DNA of 12,840 nt from an uncultured Planctomycetaceae bacterium (GTDB lineage Bacteria > Planctomycetota > Planctomycetia > Pirellulales > UBA1268). The stretch covers positions 1 through 12,840 of the forward strand of contig CALAZQ010000555.1 of NCBI GenBank assembly GCA_937926325.1. The letters are read 5' to 3'. Of the stretch, positions 1 through 6,844 are shown piece after piece (the first letter of the stretch is position 1; every line of letters starts with the position of its first letter). Position numbers and translations under genes: made by a program. The notes under the pieces are model-generated. The model was given only the letters and a program-made list of their open reading frames with translations. It did not search any database and had not been told where the DNA came from.

Positions 1-103
1 CCCCCGTCACCGTTTCCTGGCTGATAACTTTCCGCTCGAAGAAACGATAGAGCGCGGGCTCGCGGGCGGCACTCCAGTGCGGGTTAACCAGCGTTGGACA
101 CAA
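1..103 (-). CDS. Possible partial ORF running off the left edge (unidentified)
   Basis: Downstream of the methyltransferase stop, the minus strand stays open to the window edge in a different frame. It reads NPHWSAAREPALYRFFERKV and continues as ISQETVTG. About 79% of its codons end in G or C, which resembles the real genes here, while the competing plus-strand frame over the same bases has about 56%. No ATG is available. The only candidate start is a TTG at 103-101, overlapping the end of the methyltransferase by about 20 nt and lacking a clear Shine-Dalgarno sequence. I do not recognise the product. It could be the start of the next gene, a frameshifted tail of the methyltransferase, or chance. 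Confidence 0.2.
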   Translation of the reverse strand, partial: MCPTLVNPHWSAAREPALYRFFERKVISQETVTG

Positions 104-1640
104 TGCCCAGTTGGCTCAGCTGTGGCAGACTCGTGCTGGCGAAGGCCGTGCAGGCCGATTCGACCAGCTGCTGCCGGGCCGCTGGGTCGGTGACGGGCTT
201 GCCTTCCTGCTGCAGCGACCGACCACTGCCAGCCAGCCGGGCATCAACCCGCTGCACGAGGCCATCCGTCCCGCCACTGGTCAGTTCGTGGAGAATGGCC
301 GCATCGAAATCTCCCAGCGTGTGCCCCGTTCCGGTCGCCACACTGGCAAGCGCCACCGGCCGCCCGCCGAGGGCATCATTGGCAAGCACGGCCCGGTTGA
401 ACGGTGAAACCACCGCGACACCGTCGGTGGCAGGCGTCGCCGCAACATCGACCGGACCGGCGGTGACGTCGAACAGCCCCATCGCCACGCCGGCATCGAC
501 GGCCCGGATGAGGTCGGCCGCGGGATTTCCCTTGAGGGCCTTGTCCTTGAGGATCTCGGAAAGCCGCAGGCTGTGCTTCGAGAGAATCTTGAGCAAGGTC
601 TCATACAGCGGCCCTTGAACCGTCGAAGTCACCACGCCAAGGTTCACCTGGTGCGGGAGCGTCATTCCAGGGCGGGCGGACCGGAAATAGAGGTCATCGA
701 CCTGCTTGAGTCGCTCTTCCGGGCTCTGCATGACCCGCGGCTCGGCAGCATAAACATCCCACCGGAAGGCGGTATTCGCACAGAAATCTTTGTGCGACTC
801 GGTCACCAGTCGATTGCTGGTGGTCCGGAACAATTCCTGAAATTCGGGCCGGACACAGAGGTCCCAGAAATTGGTGTGGATCGGCAGGCTGCCGACAAAG
901 GCCAGCCCCGCTGAGCCGAACATGCCAGCGACCTCTGAGAAGTAGAAGCTGGTCCAATGCTCATTGAGATACTCGTGGGCGAGATACCTCAGATCCTGCT
1001 TCAACAGCCCGTCAACATAGGCGGCCGCCCGCGGGTTGTCTTCAAAGTACTTCGCTTTCTTATCCCGGATGAAGACAAGATAGTTCAGCGCGTCGCGGAT
1101 CCGCTGGACGGTATCTCCCTGCCGCAGGGCGGCGTACTGCCGCAGGATGCCACGAATCGGCTGCAAATGAGCCCAGCCGGGCATCGCGTTGTAGCTGACC
1201 AGCAGCAGCCCTCCGGGTGCGAGGTGCTCTCTGGCGACTTCGAGAATCTGCTGTCGAACTTCGGGGGCAACCCAGCTGAAGACCCCATGGAGGGCCAGAA
1301 ATTCAAACCGTCCCAAGTCTTTCGGAAGCGCCGCGAAATCGCTGGCAATTGCCCGGGCGTTGGCGAGCTCACCGGCGGCGATGTCCTTTTCAATCGCTGC
1401 AATGTGGCTGGCATTGACATCGATCCCAACAAATTCGCCCTGCGGGTTGGCTGCCGCCAGTGTGGTCAACGAACGGCCCAGCCCGCAGCCCAGTTCGAGA
1501 TAGCGAAACCGCTCGGCTGTTGCGGGCGGAACGACTCGGTTCAGGGAGGCCGCATACCGCATCGCCACCGGTGACATGTGAGGATAAAAACCGGGGATGT
1601 AATCGACGTCGGTGATATAACCGGCAGCGGACGCAGCCAT
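84..1640 (-). CDS. Class I SAM-dependent methyltransferase with methyltransferase-regulatory region
   Basis: Predicted cytoplasmic SAM-dependent methyltransferase of 518 aa. Residues about 45-150 form a class I Rossmann core: motif I is LELGCGLG (48-55 region), the acidic residue closing strand 2 is D74 in VGID, and ASDF near 101 fits the adenine-binding acidic loop. The following LALHGVFSWV and GGLLLVSYNAMPGW are typical of proteins carrying the methyltransferase-regulatory domain (Pfam MethyTransf_Reg), as is the N-terminal stretch YIPGFYPHMSP. The long middle and C-terminal part (about 160-518) matches the multi-domain layout of that family, some members of which, such as rickettsial protein-lysine methyltransferases, modify surface proteins. 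The substrate here is unknown. The frame also opens with a GTG at 1685, but the ATG at 1640 has GGAG ten bases upstream and the family homology begins right after it, so I chose it. It is divergent from the SulP gene. Confidence 0.85.
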   Translation of the reverse strand: MAASAAGYITDVDYIPGFYPHMSPVAMRYAASLNRVVPPATAERFRYLELGCGLGRSLTTLAAANPQGEFVGIDVNASHIAAIEKDIAAGELANARAIASDFAALPKDLGRFEFLALHGVFSWVAPEVRQQILEVAREHLAPGGLLLVSYNAMPGWAHLQPIRGILRQYAALRQGDTVQRIRDALNYLVFIRDKKAKYFEDNPRAAAYVDGLLKQDLRYLAHEYLNEHWTSFYFSEVAGMFGSAGLAFVGSLPIHTNFWDLCVRPEFQELFRTTSNRLVTESHKDFCANTAFRWDVYAAEPRVMQSPEERLKQVDDLYFRSARPGMTLPHQVNLGVVTSTVQGPLYETLLKILSKHSLRLSEILKDKALKGNPAADLIRAVDAGVAMGLFDVTAGPVDVAATPATDGVAVVSPFNRAVLANDALGGRPVALASVATGTGHTLGDFDAAILHELTSGGTDGLVQRVDARLAGSGRSLQQEGKPVTDPAARQQLVESACTAFASTSLPQLSQLGIVSNAG

Positions 1641-1650
1641 GCCACTTGTG

Positions 1651-1654
1651 CTCC
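1651..1654 (-). promoter_or_regulatory. Shine-Dalgarno GGAG for the methyltransferase
   Basis: GGAG on the minus strand, ten bases before the ATG at 1640. It decides in favour of this start over the upstream in-frame GTG at 1685, which has no such sequence. Confidence 0.45.
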
Positions 1655-1700
1655 AGACGAAAAGGTTCGCGGTGAAAAACCCCACCGAGGCGAGTGCTTG

Positions 1701-1729
1701 AAAATACCCTACTGGTGGGGCGTTGGAAA
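1701..1729 (-). promoter_or_regulatory. Weak sigma70-like promoter candidate for the methyltransferase
   Basis: On the minus strand TTTCCA (1729-1724) and TATTTT (1706-1701) are 17 bases apart, each matching four of six consensus bases. Transcription would start near 1694, giving a leader of about 50 nt before the ATG at 1640, which fits the chosen start better than GTG 1685. An imperfect inverted repeat (CCCCACC at 1680-1686, GGTGGGG at 1714-1720) brackets the -10 element. Speculative. Confidence 0.25.
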
Positions 1730-1843
1730 GTAGTCTCGGTTCCGCAAGGGCCGCCCCCGAAGATTTGCCATTGGCGGATGGCTTTCCGCCGCTTCCGGCC
1801 AGTTCATCGGCAATCAGACAAATTCCCCGCCCGCAGCTTTTTC

Positions 1844-4084
1844 ATGTCGTCTCCCCGGCCGCTTCCTGAGCATCTCACTGCCGACCTGATGGCGGGAACC
1901 GTGGTCTTTCTGGTCGCGCTGCCGCTCTGCCTCGGTGTGCCACTCGCCGCTCAGGCACCGCTCTTCTCCGGCATCGTCGCCGGCGTCGTGGGCGGCATCA
2001 TCGTCGGTGGCATCAGCGGTTCACAAACCAGCGTGTCGGGCGGTTCGCCCGCCCTGATCGCCATTGTCTCAGCTCAGACGGCAGCCCTCGGGGGCTTTGA
2101 GGCATTTGCCACGGCGGTTGTGCTTGCCGGACTCGTGCAACTGGCCCTCGGCCTGGTGCGGGCCGGCTTCATCTCTTCCTTCTTCCCCACCAGCGTCATC
2201 AAGGGCCTGCTGGCAGCCATCGGCATCATCATCATCCTGAAGCAACTGCCCCACCTGATCGGCTACGACATCGACCCCATCGGTGAGATGTCATTCAATC
2301 AGCCCGACCGCGAAACCACTTTTTCAGACCTGCCCAAATCATTCCGGTACTTTCTGCCGGGCGCAGCCAGCATTGGGATCGGCTCGCTGCTGCTCGTGAT
2401 CGCCTGGGACCAGATCAGGACGTTGCGGCGGTCCGGCATTCCCGGCCCGTTGGTGGCGGTGGTGGTGGGAACGACCGCGAATGTCCTGCTCAAGCAAGCA
2501 GGCAGTCCCTGGGCGGTGGGGCCGACCCACCTGGTATCGGTGCCACTGCCCGACGGCCCTCGCGGCCTGCTGGGCCTGTTCAGTTTTCCTGATTTCTCGA
2601 GTCTCGGTGACTCGCGGGTCTACCTCGCCGCGGTGACAATCGGCGTCATCGCCAGCCTCGAATCACTGCTGGCAATCGAGGCGGTTGACAAGATCGACCC
2701 GCGGCAGCAGCGAACGCCGCGTGATCGCGAACTCCTCGCGCAGGGCGTGGGCAACATCGTCTCGGGCCTGCTCGGTGGCCTGCCGATCAGTGCGGCGGTA
2801 ATCCGGGGGACAGCCAATGTGAATGCCGGCGGCCGCACCAAGCTGGCAGCGGTAACCCATGGTGGGCTCCTGCTGAGTTGTGTGCTCTTACTGCCCCAGT
2901 GGCTCAACGAAATCCCCCTGGCAACGCTCGCTGGCATCCTCATCAAGACCGGCTACCGCCTGACCAACCCCAAACGGTACCGCCAGCTCTGGCAAGAGGG
3001 GTTCTCGCAATTCGTTCCCTTCGTCGCCACGGTGGCGGCCATCGTGCTGACCGACCTGCTTGTCGGCATCGGCATCGGCCTGGCCTGCAGCGTCGTCTTT
3101 ATTCTGCACTCGAATTACCGCCGCCCCCTGACCCGCACGCTCGAGCGGCACACCGCCGGCGATGTTGTTCGGCTCGATCTGTCCAATCAGGTAACCTTCT
3201 TCAACCGTGCAGCGATTCAGCGGGAACTCTTCGACGTTCAGCCGGGCGGCTCGCTCCTGATCGATGCGACCAACACCGATTTCATCGACCCCGACATCCT
3301 CGACCTGCTGGCCGATTTCCAGCGGACGGGGGCCCCGGCCCGGTGGGTCAAGCTCAGCCTGGTCGGCTTTGGTGACCGCTTTCCCGGCGTGCACGATGAA
3401 ATCAGGTTTGTCGAACATGCCAGCGAGGATGTGCAACGGCTCACCAGCCCCGGCCAGGTGCTGGACCGGCTGCTGGAGGGCAACCTGCGGTTCCGCAGCG
3501 GCCAGCCGCTCAAACGCAGCCCGTCTCGGCAACGGGCGGCGACCGCAACCAGCCAACACCCGCTGGCGGTCATTCTCAGCTGTATTGACTCGCGGTCGCC
3601 TTCCGAGGCGATCTTCGACTTCGGCCTCGGCGACATCTTCAGCATCCGGGTGGCCGGCAACGTCATCAGCGACGAGGTGGTCGGCAGTGCTGAATATGCC
3701 GTTGCGGTTGCCGGCGCGCGGCTGGTGACGGTCGTCGGCCACACCCGCTGCGGGGCAATTGCCGCAGCAGTCGCTGACTCGTGCCAGCCCGACCAGTCGG
3801 CGGCACCGGGCTGTGGGCATCTCGGTGAGATCTTCGATCAGGTCAGCCGGGTGGTGACCGAGGCCGATTGCCGGGGCTTGACCGCGATCGGCGGTGAAGC
3901 CCGGCAGCAGATCATCGACGCCGTCGCCCGCCGCAATGTCGTGCGGGTGGTCCGCAAGCTTCTCGAAGCGAGTCCCGCCATCCGGCAGCTGGTAGCGGAT
4001 CGCCGCATCGGCGTCGTCGGCATGATGTACGACGTCGTCAGCGGTAGGGTGGAGCTACTGGCTGAGACCCGGCACGGGGTGTGA
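1844..4084 (+). CDS. SulP-family anion (bicarbonate) transporter fused to a beta-carbonic anhydrase
   Basis: Inner-membrane transporter of 746 aa in three parts. Residues about 8-430 are a SulP/SLC26-like membrane domain: DLMAGTVVFLVALPLCLGVP near the start, many Gly/Ala/Ile-rich helices, and the conserved stretch ESLLAIEAVDKIDP. Residues about 436-515 look like a degenerate STAS domain (VVRLDLSNQVTFFNRAAI, then LLIDATNTDFIDPDI). Residues about 535-740 are a beta-class carbonic anhydrase with complete zinc and catalytic residues: C580, D582 and R584 in CIDSR, and H633 and C636 in HTRCG. SulP-carbonic anhydrase fusions are known and are taken to couple HCO3- transport to CO2/HCO3- interconversion; bicarbonate as substrate is inferred, not shown. 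The frame is open from 1694, but the extra 50 residues are basic and unlike the family, so I placed the start at ATG 1844, although no Shine-Dalgarno is visible. The 3' end overlaps the tsaD 3' end by 30 nt. Confidence 0.92.
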   Translation: MSSPRPLPEHLTADLMAGTVVFLVALPLCLGVPLAAQAPLFSGIVAGVVGGIIVGGISGSQTSVSGGSPALIAIVSAQTAALGGFEAFATAVVLAGLVQLALGLVRAGFISSFFPTSVIKGLLAAIGIIIILKQLPHLIGYDIDPIGEMSFNQPDRETTFSDLPKSFRYFLPGAASIGIGSLLLVIAWDQIRTLRRSGIPGPLVAVVVGTTANVLLKQAGSPWAVGPTHLVSVPLPDGPRGLLGLFSFPDFSSLGDSRVYLAAVTIGVIASLESLLAIEAVDKIDPRQQRTPRDRELLAQGVGNIVSGLLGGLPISAAVIRGTANVNAGGRTKLAAVTHGGLLLSCVLLLPQWLNEIPLATLAGILIKTGYRLTNPKRYRQLWQEGFSQFVPFVATVAAIVLTDLLVGIGIGLACSVVFILHSNYRRPLTRTLERHTAGDVVRLDLSNQVTFFNRAAIQRELFDVQPGGSLLIDATNTDFIDPDILDLLADFQRTGAPARWVKLSLVGFGDRFPGVHDEIRFVEHASEDVQRLTSPGQVLDRLLEGNLRFRSGQPLKRSPSRQRAATATSQHPLAVILSCIDSRSPSEAIFDFGLGDIFSIRVAGNVISDEVVGSAEYAVAVAGARLVTVVGHTRCGAIAAAVADSCQPDQSAAPGCGHLGEIFDQVSRVVTEADCRGLTAIGGEARQQIIDAVARRNVVRVVRKLLEASPAIRQLVADRRIGVVGMMYDVVSGRVELLAETRHGV

Positions 4085-5113
4085 GGCCGCCCGCCGGCGG
4101 GACCGATCGGTGCCCGGCCGCACATCAAGCTCGAGCGTTGCCAGATCGCCCTGTTCGAAGTGCTCCCAGGCAATCGCCCCGATGGCTGCGTTGTCGGTAC
4201 AGAGTTCGGGGGGCGGCACCAGTACGGTCACGCCGCGACGATCACCAAGCAGCTCGAGCTCGCGCCGCAGCAGCCTGTTGGCGGCCACCCCCCCGCCCAC
4301 CGCCACCACGCGGCAGCCGCTTCGGCTGATCGCCAGATCGACCTTGGCGATGAGGGCGTCGACCGCCGCCTGCTGAAACGAGGCCGCCAGGTCGGCCCGC
4401 TGCTGTCGACTCAGCTGCCGCTCGTCCGCGCCGGGTGGCCGCACCTGATAACGGATGGCGGTCTTCAGCCCGCTGAAACTGAGATCGAGCCGGCCACGAT
4501 CGTGCGCCAGGGGCCGCGGGAACCGAAATGCCCGTGGGTCGCCCGTCGTGGCCAGGCGTTCGATCTCGGGCCCGCCGGGATAGCCCAGCCCCAACAGACT
4601 GGCCGCCTTGTCAAAGGCTTCGCCAATCGCATCGTCGATGGTGCCACCAAGCCGCTCGAGGCCGAGCGGACCGGTTAGCCGAAACAGCGATGTATGCCCA
4701 CCGCTGGCAACCAGTCCGACGGCCGGAAATTCAAGTCGGTCACCAAAGGCGATCCGGCAGGCGTAGAGATGGGCGGCCACATGGTCATAGCCGATCAGCG
4801 GCAGGCGGAGCACGGCTGCGATTGCCTTGGCAGCGGAGAGCCCGATCAGCAGTGAACCGACCAGCCCTGGCCGCACCGCGACGGCAACCGCTTCCAGGTC
4901 CTGTTGAGAGATCCCGGCCACCTGCACCGCTTCAGCGATGACCGGAATGATGCGTTCCACATGAGCCCGCGAGGCGATCTCGGGCACGACGCCCCGCCAG
5001 CGGGCATGGAGCGCGTGCTGGCTGGCGACGACGCTGGCAAGCACGCGACGCGAACGATCAATCACCGCGGCTGCGGTTTCATCGCAGGTCGATTCAATGG
5101 CAAGCAGAGGCAT
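4055..5113 (-). CDS. tsaD: tRNA N6-adenosine threonylcarbamoyltransferase TsaD
   Basis: Cytoplasmic enzyme that transfers the threonylcarbamoyl group from threonylcarbamoyl-AMP to A37 of tRNAs reading ANN codons (t6A), usually working with TsaB and TsaE, which are not in this window. From ATG 5113 it is 352 aa; the E. coli protein is 337 aa. Visible family marks are LLAIESTCDETAAAV at the N-terminus, GVVPEIASRAH (41-51), the metal-binding H111 and H115 in DHVAAH, LVASGGHTSLF (134-144), DDAIGEAFDKAA, GGGVAANRLLRREL (273-286) and D307 in CTDNAAIGA. A second ATG at 5125 would add only four residues. The frame stays open to 5362, but that upstream stretch shows no family similarity and holds hairpins and a DnaA box, so it is treated as untranslated. 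The last 30 nt overlap the converging transporter gene. Confidence 0.96.
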   Translation of the reverse strand: MPLLAIESTCDETAAAVIDRSRRVLASVVASQHALHARWRGVVPEIASRAHVERIIPVIAEAVQVAGISQQDLEAVAVAVRPGLVGSLLIGLSAAKAIAAVLRLPLIGYDHVAAHLYACRIAFGDRLEFPAVGLVASGGHTSLFRLTGPLGLERLGGTIDDAIGEAFDKAASLLGLGYPGGPEIERLATTGDPRAFRFPRPLAHDRGRLDLSFSGLKTAIRYQVRPPGADERQLSRQQRADLAASFQQAAVDALIAKVDLAISRSGCRVVAVGGGVAANRLLRRELELLGDRRGVTVLVPPPELCTDNAAIGAIAWEHFEQGDLATLELDVRPGTDRSRRRAASHPVPGLSQ

Positions 5114-5138
5114 GGGATTGATCATCGCTCGAGCAAAT

Positions 5139-5147
5139 TGTGGATAA
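5139..5147 (-). promoter_or_regulatory. Perfect DnaA-box sequence upstream of tsaD
   Basis: The minus strand reads TTATCCACA, identical to the high-affinity E. coli DnaA box. It lies about 25 nt before the tsaD ATG at 5113, where a bound protein could affect transcription or RNA polymerase entry. It is the only such match I found in the window, and an AT-rich 9-mer is not expected often by chance in DNA this GC-rich. Binding is not shown. Confidence 0.4.
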
Positions 5148-5180
5148 CGTCTGCCGCCCCAGGCTGCGGCCATCGGCAAC

Positions 5181-5205
5181 CCCGAAAACCCCCGGCGTTT
5201 TCGGG
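5181..5205 (-). repeat. Inverted repeat / hairpin, 9-bp stem
   Basis: CCCGAAAAC (5181-5189) and GTTTTCGGG (5197-5205) are perfect inverted copies around a 7-nt loop. No T-run follows on either strand, so it is not a standard intrinsic terminator. It lies about 70 nt upstream of tsaD and could act in the mRNA leader. Confidence 0.6.
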
Positions 5206-5229
5206 CGTCGCCAACGTGGACGATCGTTC

Positions 5230-5245
5230 GCCCGCATTCGCGGGC
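5230..5245 (-). repeat. Short hairpin, 6-bp GC stem with tetraloop
   Basis: GCCCGC and GCGGGC flank the four bases ATTC, giving a tight perfect stem 24 nt from the larger hairpin at 5181-5205. It is part of the structured gap before tsaD. Confidence 0.45.
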
Positions 5246-5298
5246 AAGGGCCATCGGTGACGTTTTCCGCGGACACCCAGCATAGTGATTCAATCGTC

Positions 5299-5315
5299 CT
5301 GCCACCCGGCGGCAG
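5299..5315 (-). repeat. Short inverted repeat, 5-bp stem
   Basis: CTGCC (5299-5303) and GGCAG (5311-5315) flank a 7-nt loop in the same gap. A 5-bp stem in GC-rich DNA is weak evidence alone and is recorded because it is the third in this gap. Confidence 0.25.
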
Positions 5316-5362
5316 CCGGAGCCGACCGGACCGGCGGAACAACCGCGAAAACTCACGAACAA

Positions 5363-5767
5363 TCATTCTTCGCAGGGCCTGGAGAGTTGGTGGATCAGCC
5401 ACTCGACCGCGGCGGCGTTGGCCGGCGGAAAACGACAGGCAGCGACGTCCTCTGCCGTGAGCCAGGCAAAGGGCGGCTGCGGTACGGCGGTCGCTGTCGG
5501 GGCGGGTCGGCCGCTGTAGAAATTGATCGGCCTGCCGGTGTCTGCCACCCGGCCCGACGCGATCAGCGCTTCGATCACAACCTCCAGGCCGGTCTCTTCC
5601 CGGCATTCCCGACGGGCGGCGGCAGCCGCAGTCTCACCCGGCCTCACCTTTCCGCCGGGAAACTCGGCGTAACCAGCCGCCGATGCCGCCGTCAGTGGTC
5701 GTCGGCCCACGAGGGCCCGGCCTTCGTGGACAACCAGCACAGCAGCAATACCAACACGCTGCGACAC
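5363..5767 (-). CDS. Nudix (MutT-like) nucleoside di/triphosphate hydrolase
   Basis: Small cytoplasmic hydrolase of 134 aa. The Nudix box is complete: G39, E45, then R53-E54 and the E57-E58 metal-binding glutamates followed by G60, reading GGKVRPGE and RRECREETGL. The opening GIAAVLVVHEGRALVGRRP and AEFPGGK resemble MutT-type proteins that clean oxidised nucleotides such as 8-oxo-dGTP, but Nudix substrates cannot be assigned from sequence alone. The start is a GTG at 5767, nine bases after the fabI stop and in the same frame. No clear Shine-Dalgarno lies in that short gap, so translation may depend on fabI translation. Confidence 0.88.
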   Translation of the reverse strand: MSQRVGIAAVLVVHEGRALVGRRPLTAASAAGYAEFPGGKVRPGETAAAAARRECREETGLEVVIEALIASGRVADTGRPINFYSGRPAPTATAVPQPPFAWLTAEDVAACRFPPANAAAVEWLIHQLSRPCEE

Positions 5768-5776
5768 GGCCGTCGG

Positions 5777-6601
5777 TCACTCGCCCTTCGGCACGAGATC
5801 GAGGAGTCTGCCGGGCGACCCCATGATGTTGTACCCGGCATCGACATGCAGCAGTTCACCGGTGATGCCGAGGGAATCACGGGACACCAGCCAGGCCCCG
5901 GCCTTGCCGACCTCTTCGTGGGTGATGTTCCGCCCCAGCGGTGACATGTGCTGGTAGAGGCCGAGCATGTCCTCAACCCCGGCGCCGCGACCGGCGAGTG
6001 TCCGCAGGGGGCCGGCGCTGATGGCGTTAACCCTGACGCCCTGTGGGCCGAGGTCATAAGCCATGTACTTCACGCAGGCGTCGAGCGTCGCCTTGCAGAC
6101 CCCCATGATGTTGTAGCCGGGCACAACCTTCTCACCGCCAAAATAGGTCAACGTGAGGATGGCGGCGTCGGGGGCGAGTATCTCCCGGCTCAGTCGCCCG
6201 ACCGCCAGCAGGCTGTAGGCACTGGTCTCCATGGCCAGCCGGAAGCCTTCCCGGCTGCAGTTGGTGGTTTCCCCCTTGAGGTCTTCCATCGGGGCATAAG
6301 CGATTGAATGGACCAGAAAGTCGAGTGTTCCAAATTCGGCCTTCGCCTGCGCCATCACGGCGGCGATCTGGTCGTCGCTTGAAACATCCATCGGAACAAG
6401 AAACTTGGCGTTGGGCTCCGGGTCAGTCAGTAACGCCACCCGGCGGCGGTTCCGCTGCCGCTGGTCATCCGGCTTGTCTGGCAGATGGCTGAAGCCGATC
6501 TCAGCCCCTCCATCAAGCAGTTCCTTCGCAATCGACCAGGCGATCGAGTGATCGTTGGCCACGCCAAGGACGAGTCCTTTCAAGCCTTCATAGCGACCCA
6601 T
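5777..6601 (-). CDS. fabI: Enoyl-[acyl-carrier-protein] reductase (NADH), FabI type
   Basis: Short-chain dehydrogenase that performs the last reduction of each fatty-acid elongation round, converting trans-2-enoyl-ACP to acyl-ACP in the cytoplasm. At 274 aa it has the FabI hallmarks: GVANDHSIAWSIAKEL (13-28) for the cofactor, SIAYAP (99-104), and the catalytic set Y153, Y163 and K170, with Y163-x6-K170. The 10- and 17-residue spacing equals that of E. coli Y146, Y156 and K163. GVRVNAISAGPLRTLA also fits. The start is ATG 6601 with a strong GGAGGA ribosome site. It heads a probable two-gene unit with the Nudix gene. Confidence 0.96.
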   Translation of the reverse strand: MGRYEGLKGLVLGVANDHSIAWSIAKELLDGGAEIGFSHLPDKPDDQRQRNRRRVALLTDPEPNAKFLVPMDVSSDDQIAAVMAQAKAEFGTLDFLVHSIAYAPMEDLKGETTNCSREGFRLAMETSAYSLLAVGRLSREILAPDAAILTLTYFGGEKVVPGYNIMGVCKATLDACVKYMAYDLGPQGVRVNAISAGPLRTLAGRGAGVEDMLGLYQHMSPLGRNITHEEVGKAGAWLVSRDSLGITGELLHVDAGYNIMGSPGRLLDLVPKGE

Positions 6602-6604
6602 AAA

Positions 6605-6610
6605 TCCTCC
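6605..6610 (-). promoter_or_regulatory. Strong Shine-Dalgarno for fabI
   Basis: GGAGGA on the minus strand, three bases before the ATG at 6601. It fixes the fabI start and is the clearest ribosome site in the window. Confidence 0.7.
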
Positions 6611-6665
6611 GCTGGGGCAAGTGTCTCCGTTCGCCCCGGAATGTAACGACTCGGCCAGATTCCCT

Positions 6666-6720
6666 CAACGTGGCAGCCGCGGCCGGCTCGTTGAGCCTGT
6701 CCGCCGGCTGCCGGAGCCGG
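6666..6720. repeat. Two GC-rich stem-loops between fabI and tRNA-Lys
   Basis: CAACG (6666-6670) pairs with CGTTG (6689-6693) around an inner AGCCG/CGGCT pairing, and CCGGCT (6704-6709) pairs with AGCCGG (6715-6720) around five bases. They lie in the divergent 169-nt gap, within the probable fabI leader. No function is evident; GC-rich sequence gives such stems easily. Confidence 0.3.
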
Positions 6721-6730
6721 TTCCACCCCC

Positions 6731-6759
6731 TTGCCTCGGTCGCCAGCGGCAGGTAGGTT
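6731..6759 (+). promoter_or_regulatory. Candidate promoter for tRNA-Lys
   Basis: TTGCCT (6731-6736) and TAGGTT (6754-6759) are 17 bases apart, which would start transcription a few bases before the tRNA at 6771. The -10 matches only three of six consensus bases, so placement rests mainly on position and spacing. Confidence 0.35.
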
Positions 6760-6770
6760 TTCCGGGAGAT

Positions 6771-6844
6771 GCCCCGTTAGCTCAATTGGTTAGAGCATCT
6801 GACTCTTAATCAGAGGGTTCTAGGTTCGAGTCCTAGACGGGGTA
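6771..6844 (+). tRNA. tRNA-Lys (anticodon CTT)
   Basis: A full 74-nt cloverleaf. The acceptor arms are GCCCCGT (6771-6777) and ACGGGGT (6837-6843), with a G1-U72 wobble. The D stem is GCTC/GAGC (6780-6783, 6793-6796). The anticodon stem is TCTGA/TCAGA around CTCTTAA, with CTT at 6805-6807. The T arm is CTAGG-TTCGAGT-CCTAG (6820-6836), and A6844 is the discriminator. CCA is not encoded, since CTT follows, so it must be added by a nucleotidyltransferase. It decodes AAG, the preferred lysine codon in GC-rich genomes. Confidence 0.97.

Larger units (their letters stand above)
5114..5362 (-). other. Structured gap between the Nudix gene and tsaD
   Basis: 249 nt without a convincing gene, serving as the likely tsaD leader or promoter region. 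It holds three perfect short inverted repeats (5181-5205, 5230-5245, 5299-5315) and one DnaA-box sequence (5139-5147). I found no good -35/-10 pair on the minus strand, so whether tsaD has its own promoter or is read from fabI is open. Confidence 0.5.

Noticed and set aside
1694..1843. N-terminal extension of the SulP gene by 50 residues
   Set aside because: The extension is basic and unlike SulP proteins; the family pattern begins just after ATG 1844.
2888..3820. Long minus-strand open frame of 310 codons opposite the SulP-carbonic anhydrase gene
   Set aside because: It is the antisense shadow of a gene with clear catalytic motifs, and its translation shows no recognisable domain.
5139..5147. 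Replication origin
   Set aside because: Only one DnaA box, no AT-rich unwinding region and no dnaA, dnaN or gyrase gene nearby.
5181..5205. Intrinsic terminator for the Nudix gene
   Set aside because: The stem is perfect but no T-run follows it on the minus strand, and it lies about 160 nt past the stop.
5126..5362. Upstream extension of the tsaD frame (about 80 extra residues)
   Set aside because: No TsaD similarity before MPLLAIEST, the stretch holds inverted repeats and a DnaA box, and open frames of this length are common by chance at this GC content.
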